Positions 49,085 to 55,891 of a stretch of 64,000 nucleotides of DNA are shown here, piece after piece; position 1 is the first letter of the stretch; each line of letters starts with the position of its first letter. The position numbers and the translations under genes are program-made. Below the pieces are notes generated by a model. The model saw nothing but the letters and a program-made list of their open reading frames with translations, was not told the origin of the DNA and made no database searches. The DNA is from Cognatitamlana sp035818475. GTDB lineage: Bacteria > Bacteroidota > Bacteroidia > Flavobacteriales > Flavobacteriaceae. The DNA lies in contig NZ_JAYMGV010000001.1 in assembly GCF_035818475.1 (NCBI RefSeq), forward strand, positions 1,116,001-1,180,000, read 5' to 3'.

Positions 49085-51169
49085 ATGAACAAACCAAAAC
49101 GATATACCGTCACTACAGCATTACCTTATACCAACGGCCCCATTCATATTGGGCATTTAGCAGGAGTGTATGTACCGGCTGATATTTATGTACGCTATCT
49201 GCGTTTAACCGGCAATGATGTGGCTTTTATAGGAGGAAGTGATGAACATGGAGTGCCAATTACCATAAAAGCAAAAAATGAAGGCGTATCTCCTCAGGAT
49301 ATTGTAGATAAGTATCACGCGATCATAAAAAAATCATTTGAAGATTTTGGGATTACTTACGATAATTATTCACGTACATCAGCTCCAATACACCATGAAA
49401 CCGCTTCAGAGTTTTTTAAAACCCTGTATGATAAAGGTGAGTTTATTGAAGAGTCTACAGAACAATTGTATGACGAGCAGGCCAATCAGTTTTTAGCAGA
49501 CCGTTTTGTGGTAGGCACCTGTCCAAAATGTGGTAATGAAGAAAGTTATGGCGACCAATGCGAAAATTGTGGAACCAGTCATAATGCCACAGATTTAATT
49601 AATCCTAAATCAGCTATAACCGGAAATGTACCTACCCTAAAACAAACAAAACACTGGTTTTTGCCTTTAGATAAGCATGAAGCTTTTTTAAAAGAATGGA
49701 TTTTAGAAGGTCATAAAAAAGATTGGAAACCAAATGTTTACGGACAGGTAAAATCATGGATTGATGATGGTTTGCGTCCGCGTGCCGTAACCAGAGACTT
49801 AGATTGGGGTATTCCGGTTCCTGCAGAAGGCGGAGAAGGTAAAGTGCTGTATGTTTGGTTTGACGCCCCTATAGGATATATTTCCTCTACTAAAGAGTGG
49901 GCTCAAAGAGAAGGGAAAAATTGGGAGCCCTATTGGAAAGATAAGGACACCAAGTTGGTGCATTTTATAGGAAAAGATAATATAGTATTTCACTGTATCA
50001 TTTTCCCATCCATGCTAAAAGCTGAAGGGAGCTATATTTTACCGGAGAACGTACCGGCTAACGAGTTTTTGAATTTAGAAGGCAACAAATTATCCACTTC
50101 AAAAAACTGGGCTGTTTGGTTACCGGAATACCTGGAAGAATTTCCTGGTCAGCAGGATGTATTACGATATGTGCTAACTGCCAATGCCCCGGAGACTAAG
50201 GATAATGATTTTACCTGGAAAGATTTTCAGGCCAGAAATAACAATGAGTTAGTGGCTGTTTTTGGAAACTTTATTAACAGGGTAGTTGTACTAACCAATA
50301 AATATTACAATGGTCTTGTTCCAACACCGGCTGAATTATCTCAGTTAGATGAAGAAACTTTAGCCGCTGTAAAAGCTTATCCAGATGTTATTGCTAGTTC
50401 CATTGAGCGTTACCGTTTTAGGGAAGCAGGACAAGAACTTATGAATTTGGCGCGTTTAGGTAATAAATACCTGGCAGATGAAGAGCCTTGGAAGGTTATT
50501 AAAGTGGATGAAGAGCGTACTAAAACCATTATGTATGTCGCACTTCAAATAGCTTCAGCTTTAGCTACATTAAGTGAACCGTTTTTGCCTTTTACTTCAG
50601 AAAAATTAAAAAAGATATTAAAGATCAGTTCCAATGATGCAATACAGGAGCATCGTATTGAGAATTCATGGAACTCTATTTCAACTAAAGACGTGTTGCT
50701 ACCAGCTGATCATCAAATAGGAAAAGCCGAATTGTTATTCTCTAAAATAGAAGATGCTACCATTCAAGCCCAATTGGATAAGTTGGAAGCTAGTAAAAAG
50801 GCCAATGAAGCAGCAAATAAAACTGTAGACCCTCAAAAAGACACTATTACTTTTGAAGATTTTACAAAGCTAGATATGCGTGTAGGGACTATTATTGAGG
50901 CAGAAAAAATGCCTAAAGCCAAAAAACTTTTGGTTTTAAAGGTAGATACGGGCATTGACATACGCACTATTGTTTCCGGTATTGCCGAAAGCTTTACAGC
51001 CGAAGAGGTTGTAGGTAAACGTGTAACGGTTTTGGTAAACCTTGCACCCAGAGCTTTACGGGGTGTTGAAAGTGAGGGTATGATTTTAATGACTGAAAGT
51101 GCTGATGGTAAATTGGTTTTTGTGAATCCGGATGATGTTAATGTGTCTAACGGATTGCAGATAAGCTAG
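49085..51169 (+). CDS. metG: Methionyl-tRNA synthetase
   Basis: A 694-residue enzyme that charges tRNA-Met. The HIGH motif is in YTNGPIHIGHLAG near residue 15. The zinc knuckle has two C-x2-C pairs (CPKCGNE near 143, CENCGTSH near 156). The KMSKS loop reads GNKLSTSKNWAVW near 335, the usual variant in this group. A C-terminal tRNA-binding domain (about 595-694, FTKLDMRVGTIIEAEKMPKA) is fused. The palindromic repeat in its leader could affect expression. Confidence 0.98.
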   Translation: MNKPKRYTVTTALPYTNGPIHIGHLAGVYVPADIYVRYLRLTGNDVAFIGGSDEHGVPITIKAKNEGVSPQDIVDKYHAIIKKSFEDFGITYDNYSRTSAPIHHETASEFFKTLYDKGEFIEESTEQLYDEQANQFLADRFVVGTCPKCGNEESYGDQCENCGTSHNATDLINPKSAITGNVPTLKQTKHWFLPLDKHEAFLKEWILEGHKKDWKPNVYGQVKSWIDDGLRPRAVTRDLDWGIPVPAEGGEGKVLYVWFDAPIGYISSTKEWAQREGKNWEPYWKDKDTKLVHFIGKDNIVFHCIIFPSMLKAEGSYILPENVPANEFLNLEGNKLSTSKNWAVWLPEYLEEFPGQQDVLRYVLTANAPETKDNDFTWKDFQARNNNELVAVFGNFINRVVVLTNKYYNGLVPTPAELSQLDEETLAAVKAYPDVIASSIERYRFREAGQELMNLARLGNKYLADEEPWKVIKVDEERTKTIMYVALQIASALATLSEPFLPFTSEKLKKILKISSNDAIQEHRIENSWNSISTKDVLLPADHQIGKAELLFSKIEDATIQAQLDKLEASKKANEAANKTVDPQKDTITFEDFTKLDMRVGTIIEAEKMPKAKKLLVLKVDTGIDIRTIVSGIAESFTAEEVVGKRVTVLVNLAPRALRGVESEGMILMTESADGKLVFVNPDDVNVSNGLQIS

Positions 51170-51378
51170 TATGTATCAATTATTAATGGAATTGTGTTAC
51201 CAGGGGCTATTTAAATTCTTGACAAAGCTTTAGAATAGGTAATGTTATAAGTCTGTGGTGCTCTAATCCATAAAAGTTTAATCAACGTAAATAATAATAC
51301 ACAAAAAGGTGACCTTTTCTTAAAAGGAGTGTCTTAATTATTGATTACTTTTAACTAACTTTATAAAAACCAATATTT

Positions 51379-51849
51379 ATGAAAAAAATAGCATTGATTT
51401 TAGTGACTTTAAGCCTGTTGGCCTGTGGCGGTTCAAAAACAGTGAGAACGTCTAAAAAAGTCATTAAAGGCGATTGGACCTTAAGTTCAATTACATATAG
51501 TAAATCCGGGACATATAATGTTACCCTTTTGAATGACGAGAACAAGGAATGTTTTGAAAACAGTACCTGGAAGTTTATTCCTAATAATAATACAGGGATA
51601 TATTCTATTAATGGTGTGGGGTGTAGTAGCGGAGACCGTAATTTTATATTTACCATTCAGGAAGTTGACGAGCTTACAGGACTGTATGATTTTTTGTTAA
51701 AACCAACAGATTCCAGGGGTAAGTCAGTAACCAATACTGGGTTTAGATTAACGTTAGCAGCCTTGTCTGATACGGTAATGACCTGGGAACAGACGCTTTC
51801 TGTGGAAGGAGAACCATTTGTAATCTCTATGAACTTTTCAAAGCTTTAG
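51379..51849 (+). CDS. Lipocalin-like lipoprotein
   Basis: 156 residues with a lipobox (LVTLSLLACGGSKT). The domain is of the lipocalin-like DUF4923/lipocalin_4 style found in flavobacterial lipoproteins: KVIKGDWTLSSITYSKSGTY, then FENSTWKFIPNNNTGIYSIN, ending with TVMTWEQTLSVEGEPFVISM. The ligand is unknown. An OmpA-family lipoprotein gene follows 53 bases later on the same strand, so they may be co-transcribed envelope genes. Confidence 0.8.
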   Translation: MKKIALILVTLSLLACGGSKTVRTSKKVIKGDWTLSSITYSKSGTYNVTLLNDENKECFENSTWKFIPNNNTGIYSINGVGCSSGDRNFIFTIQEVDELTGLYDFLLKPTDSRGKSVTNTGFRLTLAALSDTVMTWEQTLSVEGEPFVISMNFSKL

Positions 51850-51902
51850 TTAATAAAGCAAAACTAAAAATCGATTTTTCACATATTAAATAAACAAAAA
51901 AC

Positions 51903-52595
51903 ATGAAAAGAATATCAAGTGTACTATTAGCCTTAGTGATGGCAGTTACTTTAGTGAATTGTAAGGCTGTGCAAAATGCGAATAACAAACAAAAGGGAGC
52001 CGTTATAGGGGCTACCGGTGGAGCTATATTAGGAGCAATTATTGGAAACAATGTTGGAAAAGGCGGTAATGGTGAGTTAGGAGCCGTAATTGGAGGTGTC
52101 ATTGGAGGAGGAGCCGGAGTGCTTATTGGAAATAAAATGGATAAGCAAGCTCAGGAGATTGAGCAGGAGGTTCCAGGTGCTCAAGTAGAACGTGTAGACC
52201 AAGGGATAGTAGTTACTTTTGAAGATGGTAGTGGGGTATATTTTGACACCAATAAGTATAATATTAATTCGGCATCACAAACAACATTAAATAAATTGGT
52301 TGGGATTTTTAAAGAAAACCCGGATACAAATTTATTAGTAATAGGTCATACCGATAGTACAGGAGATGCAGGTTATAATATGACACTTTCAAAGAATAGA
52401 GCAACATCTGTTACAAATTACTTAAAGCAAAATGGTGTAAGTTCAGGACGTTTAACCACCAATTGGTTTGGAGAAACAAAGCCTGTACATGATAATGCTA
52501 CTGCTGAAGGTCGTGCTAAAAACAGACGTGTAAATATTGTTATTTTACCAAATGAAGATATGATTGAGGATGCCAAGCGAGAAGCCGGTAACTAA
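51903..52595 (+). CDS. OmpA family lipoprotein with glycine zipper
   Basis: 230 residues. A lipobox (AVTLVNCKAV) is followed by a Gly-zipper membrane segment at about residues 37-80 (VIGATGGAILGAIIGNNVGK and GAVIGGVIGGGAGVLIGNKM). The C-terminal OmpA peptidoglycan-binding domain (about 110-220) has VIGHTDSTGDAGYNMTLSKN, RATSVTNYL and GRAKNRRVNIVI. It ties the outer membrane to the cell wall. A strong terminator follows. It resembles YiaD-type proteins. Confidence 0.93.
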   Translation: MKRISSVLLALVMAVTLVNCKAVQNANNKQKGAVIGATGGAILGAIIGNNVGKGGNGELGAVIGGVIGGGAGVLIGNKMDKQAQEIEQEVPGAQVERVDQGIVVTFEDGSGVYFDTNKYNINSASQTTLNKLVGIFKENPDTNLLVIGHTDSTGDAGYNMTLSKNRATSVTNYLKQNGVSSGRLTTNWFGETKPVHDNATAEGRAKNRRVNIVILPNEDMIEDAKREAGN

Positions 52596-52616
52596 AATAA
52601 CATATTCCTTAAATAT

Positions 52617-52652
52617 AAAATCCTGTTTAAATTTTAAACAGGATTTTTTTTG
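52617..52652 (+). terminator. Terminator after the OmpA gene
   Basis: AAAATCCTGTTTAAAATT pairs with its inverse (TTTAAACAGGATTTT), with eight Ts after the stem. Confidence 0.8.
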
Positions 52653-52713
52653 TATTTTACTTAGGGTCTTGAAGGGGGTGTAATGTTTATAACAAACAAA
52701 AGACTAATGGGGC

Positions 52714-53556
52714 ATGCAAAAAACATTCACAGAATTTTCTACAAACGCTATTTTAAAAATAGGAGATGAATCGCTTTTAGAAGCTTATAAAATAGCTAAA
52801 CAACCCGATTTATATACCTTTATTAGAACAAGTGATTCTACAGCAGAGATCGTTGTAGATAGTATCCCTTATATTATTCAGCCAAACAGTGTTTTGGTGC
52901 TTACAACAGTTCAGTATTTTCAATTTAAATCAGGGCAGAATTTAGTGGTCTATCAGTTTAACAGGGAGTTTTATTGCATAAAAGATCATGATCAGGAGGT
53001 AAGCTGCGCCGGATTATTGTTTTTTGGAAATGTACATTTTCCAATAATAGATTTATCTGTTGAGGAACAACGAAAATTCAAAATATTGCATGAAGTCTTT
53101 TTAGATGAATTGGAAACCAAAGATACCATCCAGGCAGAAATGTTAAGGATGCTTATGGCTCGATTTATAATCATCAGTACTCGGTTATTAAAAGCAAAAG
53201 AAGGTTTTGTAGAAACCGCCCAAAACGCTAAAATAGACTTGTTACGAAAGTTTAACCTATTAGTTGATGCATATTATAAAAGTGAACATAGTGTATCGTT
53301 TTATGCAGAAAAGCTGTTTAAGTCCCCAAAAACCTTATCCAATACTTTTGCAAAGTTAAACACAAGCCCATTACAGATAATTCATGAACGCATTATTTTG
53401 GAAACCAAGCGCCTTTTAATCTATACAGATAAAACTGCCAAAGAAATAGCCTATGAAGTAGGCTTTGAAGATGCCTCACATTTAAGCCGCTTGTTCAAAA
53501 AGCATACACAGTTATCACCTTCAGACTTCAAAAAACAACTTAAAAAAGCGATTTAG
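52714..53556 (+). CDS. AraC family regulator controlling the adjacent AhpD/cupredoxin genes (inferred)
   Basis: 280 residues. The N-terminal domain has no metal-cupin motif. The C-terminal double helix-turn-helix starts VSFYAEKLFKSPKTLSNTFA and continues IAYEVGFEDASHLSRLFKKH, ending LSPSDFKKQLKKAI. The stop codon abuts the first of two identical 16-bp repeats (53557), each placed at the same distance from a CATCTTTG box. These repeats are the most likely binding sites of this regulator. No effector is known. Confidence 0.88.
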   Translation: MQKTFTEFSTNAILKIGDESLLEAYKIAKQPDLYTFIRTSDSTAEIVVDSIPYIIQPNSVLVLTTVQYFQFKSGQNLVVYQFNREFYCIKDHDQEVSCAGLLFFGNVHFPIIDLSVEEQRKFKILHEVFLDELETKDTIQAEMLRMLMARFIIISTRLLKAKEGFVETAQNAKIDLLRKFNLLVDAYYKSEHSVSFYAEKLFKSPKTLSNTFAKLNTSPLQIIHERIILETKRLLIYTDKTAKEIAYEVGFEDASHLSRLFKKHTQLSPSDFKKQLKKAI

Positions 53557-53621
53557 GGAAAAATTGACAACTACAAGGGTGTTATTATCATTTTATAATA
53601 CCCATTTCTGATTCATCTTTG
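53557..53621 (+). promoter_or_regulatory. Promoter module A: 16-bp repeat plus -7 box
   Basis: GGAAAAATTGACAACT at 53557-53572 and CATCTTTG at 53614-53621 (one mismatch from TAnnTTTG) stand 57 bases apart, start to start. Module B has the same two elements at the same distance. It precedes the 51-codon ORF at 53648. Confidence 0.55.
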
Positions 53622-53647
53622 CAGTGTATAATTAAAACATCAAAGTC

Positions 53648-53803
53648 ATGAATTTAAAACATATATCTATCTTCAATTTAATAGAAATATTTAGAGGAAA
53701 AAGAAAAGACGTGTTGAATACAATCACACCTAAAACACATTGCGAACAAAATCATATCTCAGATTTTTATTGTGATGCGGAGAAGCCACATATTACTTCA
53801 TAA
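53648..53803 (+). CDS. Small hypothetical protein (51 aa) behind promoter module A
   Basis: A 51-codon ORF (MNLKHISIFNLIEIFRGKRK, then DVLNTITPKTHCEQNHISDF, ending YCDAEKPHITS). It has two cysteines and two histidines in its second half, which could bind metal, but no family was recognised. Its promoter duplicates the promoter of the AhpD-like gene, so it should be controlled together with it. It may be a small effector, or a remnant of a longer gene whose promoter survived. Confidence 0.42.
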   Translation: MNLKHISIFNLIEIFRGKRKDVLNTITPKTHCEQNHISDFYCDAEKPHITS

Positions 53804-53824
53804 ATAGTGGTCTTATTCTAAAAA

Positions 53825-53889
53825 GGAAAAATTGACAACTCAAAAGGAAACCTATACATGGTATCGCTCTTATAAAGGCGGCATCTTTG
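53825..53889 (+). promoter_or_regulatory. Promoter module B: 16-bp repeat plus -7 box
   Basis: GGAAAAATTGACAACT at 53825-53840 and CATCTTTG at 53882-53889, again 57 bases apart; the sequence between differs from module A. It precedes the AhpD-like gene at 53947. Confidence 0.55.
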
Positions 53890-53946
53890 TACTAGGAATT
53901 ACAAACCACAAAATTCGAAATAATAAATAAATTAAAAATTAAAATT

Positions 53947-54495
53947 ATGAGCACATTTAATGTTCCAACAAGAGAAGAAGTAAGTGAAAATAATCAGGCT
54001 ATTTTTGACAACTTAAACAAAGCTTTAGGATTTGTTCCAAATTTATATGCCACTTATGCATACAGTGATACAGCTTTAGAGAATTATTTAACATTTTCAA
54101 ACGCTAAAACATCTTTATCAGCTAAAGAAAGAGAAGTTGTAAACTTAGCGGTAAGCCAGGTGAACAACTGTATTTATTGTTTATCAGCCCATACCGCAAT
54201 AGGGAAAATGAACGGGTTTAATGATGAACAGATTTTAGAACTGAGAGCTGGAGAAGCTTCTTTTGACAATAAATTGGACGCTTTAGCAAGATTAGCCAAA
54301 AACGTTACAGAAAACAGAGGTAGAACAGATGCAGGAGTATTGGAAAATTTCTTCAATGCAGGCTATACAAAAGGGAATTTAATAGATGTAATTTCTTTGG
54401 TAGGCGATAAAACCATCTCAAATTATATTCATAGCACTACACAGATACCCGTAGATTTTCCAGAAGCACAACCTTTGGAAACTGAAACCGTATAA
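53947..54495 (+). CDS. AhpD-like carboxymuconolactone decarboxylase family protein
   Basis: A 182-residue all-helical AhpD/CMD-fold protein, probably an alkylhydroperoxidase-type oxidoreductase. The redox motif CIYCLSAHTAIGK (C-x2-C-x3-H) occurs near residue 77 with E in AKEREVVNLAVSQ before it. The fold is typical, including NNCIYC and KNVTENRGRTDAGVL. Peroxide defence is the usual role. It is the first gene after promoter module B and is followed 60 bases later by the cupredoxin-like gene, without a terminator between. Confidence 0.9.
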   Translation: MSTFNVPTREEVSENNQAIFDNLNKALGFVPNLYATYAYSDTALENYLTFSNAKTSLSAKEREVVNLAVSQVNNCIYCLSAHTAIGKMNGFNDEQILELRAGEASFDNKLDALARLAKNVTENRGRTDAGVLENFFNAGYTKGNLIDVISLVGDKTISNYIHSTTQIPVDFPEAQPLETETV

Positions 54496-54555
54496 TAAAT
54501 AAACCTAAATAATTAATCAAGAGTACATAACTCACAACATTTAAAAACAAAAATC

Positions 54556-54939
54556 ATGAAAAAAGTAATCTCAATTTTAGCAATAGTATTAGCATTTACA
54601 TTCAATTCTAATGCACAAGATAAGATGAGTAAAGCAACAAAAACTATTGCTTTAGAGCAAACTAAAGGGGAGTTCACACAAAAGTCCTTAACCGTTAATG
54701 AAGGTACTTATGTGTTTAAAGTATCCAATAACCATGTTGGCAAAGATGTAGGTTTGGTATTGGTACCAAAAGGGAAAGATGCCAGTAACCCGGAAAACCA
54801 TATTAAAACGGCTTATGTAACAACAGTAGTTAAAGATGGTAAAGTTGAAAAAACAAAGCCTACTACATTAACAAAGGGAGAGTATGTTTATTTCTGCCCG
54901 TTAAATCCAACACCACAATATACACTTACAGTTCAGTAA
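54556..54939 (+). CDS. Secreted cupredoxin-like protein
   Basis: 127 residues with a signal peptide (VISILAIVLAFTFNSNAQ). The mature part follows the cupredoxin plan: KGEFTQKSLTVNEGTYVFKV, NNHVGKDVGLVLVP with the first His ligand, and the final EYVYFCPLNPTPQYTLTV with the Cys. The expected second His and the Met after the Cys are absent (NPTPQY), so a classical blue-copper site cannot form. It may bind Cu differently or only keep the fold. It is probably co-expressed with the AhpD-like gene and closed by a strong terminator. Confidence 0.78.
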   Translation: MKKVISILAIVLAFTFNSNAQDKMSKATKTIALEQTKGEFTQKSLTVNEGTYVFKVSNNHVGKDVGLVLVPKGKDASNPENHIKTAYVTTVVKDGKVEKTKPTTLTKGEYVYFCPLNPTPQYTLTVQ

Positions 54940-54965
54940 GTTTAAGTTTGGTTGATTAATAGTTG

Positions 54966-55000
54966 AAAAGGTTATCCTAAGTTTAGGATAACCTTTTTTT
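54966..55000 (+). terminator. Terminator after the cupredoxin-like gene
   Basis: The 14-bp arms AAAAGGTTATCCTA / TAGGATAACCTTTT are followed by a T-run. Confidence 0.88.
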
Positions 55001-55013
55001 ATAGCAGTATTGC

Positions 55014-55045
55014 TTTGAAAGAAGTAAAGGAAATCTGTAACTTTA
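55014..55045 (+). promoter_or_regulatory. Ferritin promoter
   Basis: TTTG at 55014-55017, a 20-base spacer and TAACTTTA at 55038-55045 (one mismatch from TAnnTTTG), 16 bases before the ATG. Confidence 0.55.
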
Positions 55046-55060
55046 CAAAAAAGGAATATT

Positions 55061-55579
55061 ATGTTATCAAAAACTATTGAAGAGTCATTAAATAATCAAA
55101 TACGAATAGAAGCAGAGTCCTCTCAAATTTATTTGGCTATGGCATGTTGGGCAGAAGTAAAGGGATTGGAAGGCGTTTCTAATTTTATGTATGCACAATC
55201 TGATGAAGAGCGAGAACACATGCTTAAACTTGTAAAGTTTGTAAATGAGCGGGGCGGGCATGCTAAAATTTCTCAATTAGCAGCTCCAAATGTAACGTTT
55301 AAATCATTTAAAGAAATGTTTGAAAAATTATTTGAGCATGAAGTGTTTGTATCTCAAAGCATAAATGAATTAGTGCATATTAGTCTTCAGGAAAAAGACT
55401 ATGCAACACACAACTTTTTACAATGGTATGTTGCAGAACAGATAGAAGAAGAAGCTGTAGCTCGTACTATTCTGGATAAAATAAATATGATTGGAGATGA
55501 TAAAGGAGGTCTGTATCTATTTGATAGAGATATTGAAAATTTAACCGTTACAACTGCAGCAACAAATGCCCCTGAATAA
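55061..55579 (+). CDS. ftnA: Bacterial ferritin
   Basis: 172-residue non-heme ferritin that stores iron as a 24-mer shell. The ferroxidase ligands are visible: E in IRIEAESSQIYLAM (residue 17), the EEREH motif near residue 50, E in FEHEVFVSQ near 94, and Q in WYVAEQIEEEAV near 127. The C-terminus is short, as in Bacteroidota. The gene has its own promoter and is followed by a tiny Cys-rich ORF with its own promoter. It sits near redox genes (AhpD-like), fitting oxidative-stress or iron homeostasis. Confidence 0.96.
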   Translation: MLSKTIEESLNNQIRIEAESSQIYLAMACWAEVKGLEGVSNFMYAQSDEEREHMLKLVKFVNERGGHAKISQLAAPNVTFKSFKEMFEKLFEHEVFVSQSINELVHISLQEKDYATHNFLQWYVAEQIEEEAVARTILDKINMIGDDKGGLYLFDRDIENLTVTTAATNAPE

Positions 55580-55619
55580 TTTTAACATTTTAAGCTTATT
55601 TAGATTTAATAAAAATAAT

Positions 55620-55627
55620 TATATTTG
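55620..55627 (+). promoter_or_regulatory. -7 box of the Cys-rich small ORF
   Basis: TATATTTG matches the consensus exactly, 29 bases before the GTG at 55657, with a TTTA stretch about 17-20 bases upstream. Confidence 0.55.
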
Positions 55628-55656
55628 CCCACAGATTTGAATATCATAATTCTACT

Positions 55657-55818
55657 GTGGGTAAAAAGAAACAAAAAAAAGCAATAAAAAAGCTAAGAAA
55701 GTTAGGAATAGACGTTCCTGATAAAGTTAAAAGCAGTTGTTGTAAAAAGTTTAAAAAAGGAGAAAATAAGCGTTGTTCAAAATGCCCTTGCTTTGATTTA
55801 ATAAAGAAAGTAGCTTAA
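55657..55818 (+). CDS. Small basic Cys-rich protein (53 aa) after ferritin
   Basis: 53 codons from GTG 55657. A Lys-rich N-terminus (GKKKQKKAIKKLRKLGIDVP) is followed by the cluster SSCCKKFKKGENKRCSKCPC and FDLIKK, that is C-C-x10-C-x2-C-x-C. Five cysteines could hold a metal ion or an Fe-S cluster. Similar short CC...CxxCxCFDL proteins are common in flavobacterial genomes as hypothetical proteins, but no function is known. It has its own consensus promoter and ends at a REP-like hairpin that can serve as a terminator. The placement after ferritin is suggestive only. Confidence 0.62.
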   Translation: MGKKKQKKAIKKLRKLGIDVPDKVKSSCCKKFKKGENKRCSKCPCFDLIKKVA

Positions 55819-55841
55819 ATACTTTTAAAAACAGATAAATT

Positions 55842-55880
55842 AAAAGACCTGTCAAGTTTTAAAACCTGGCAGGTCTTTTT
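55842..55880. repeat. REP-like palindrome before tex, terminator-like
   Basis: AAAAGACCTGTCAAGTTTT / AAAACCTGGCAGGTCTTTT belongs to the same family as 23362, 24332 and 24900, with two mismatched positions, and carries a T-run on its right. It lies 30 kb from the RAYT gene. Confidence 0.82.
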
Positions 55881-55891
55881 AAATTAGCAGC

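Noticed and set aside
53564..53599. E. coli-style promoter starting at TTGACA
   Set aside because: TTGACA lies inside the 16-bp repeat, but no TATAAT occurs at 16-18 bases, and this phylum uses TAnnTTTG.
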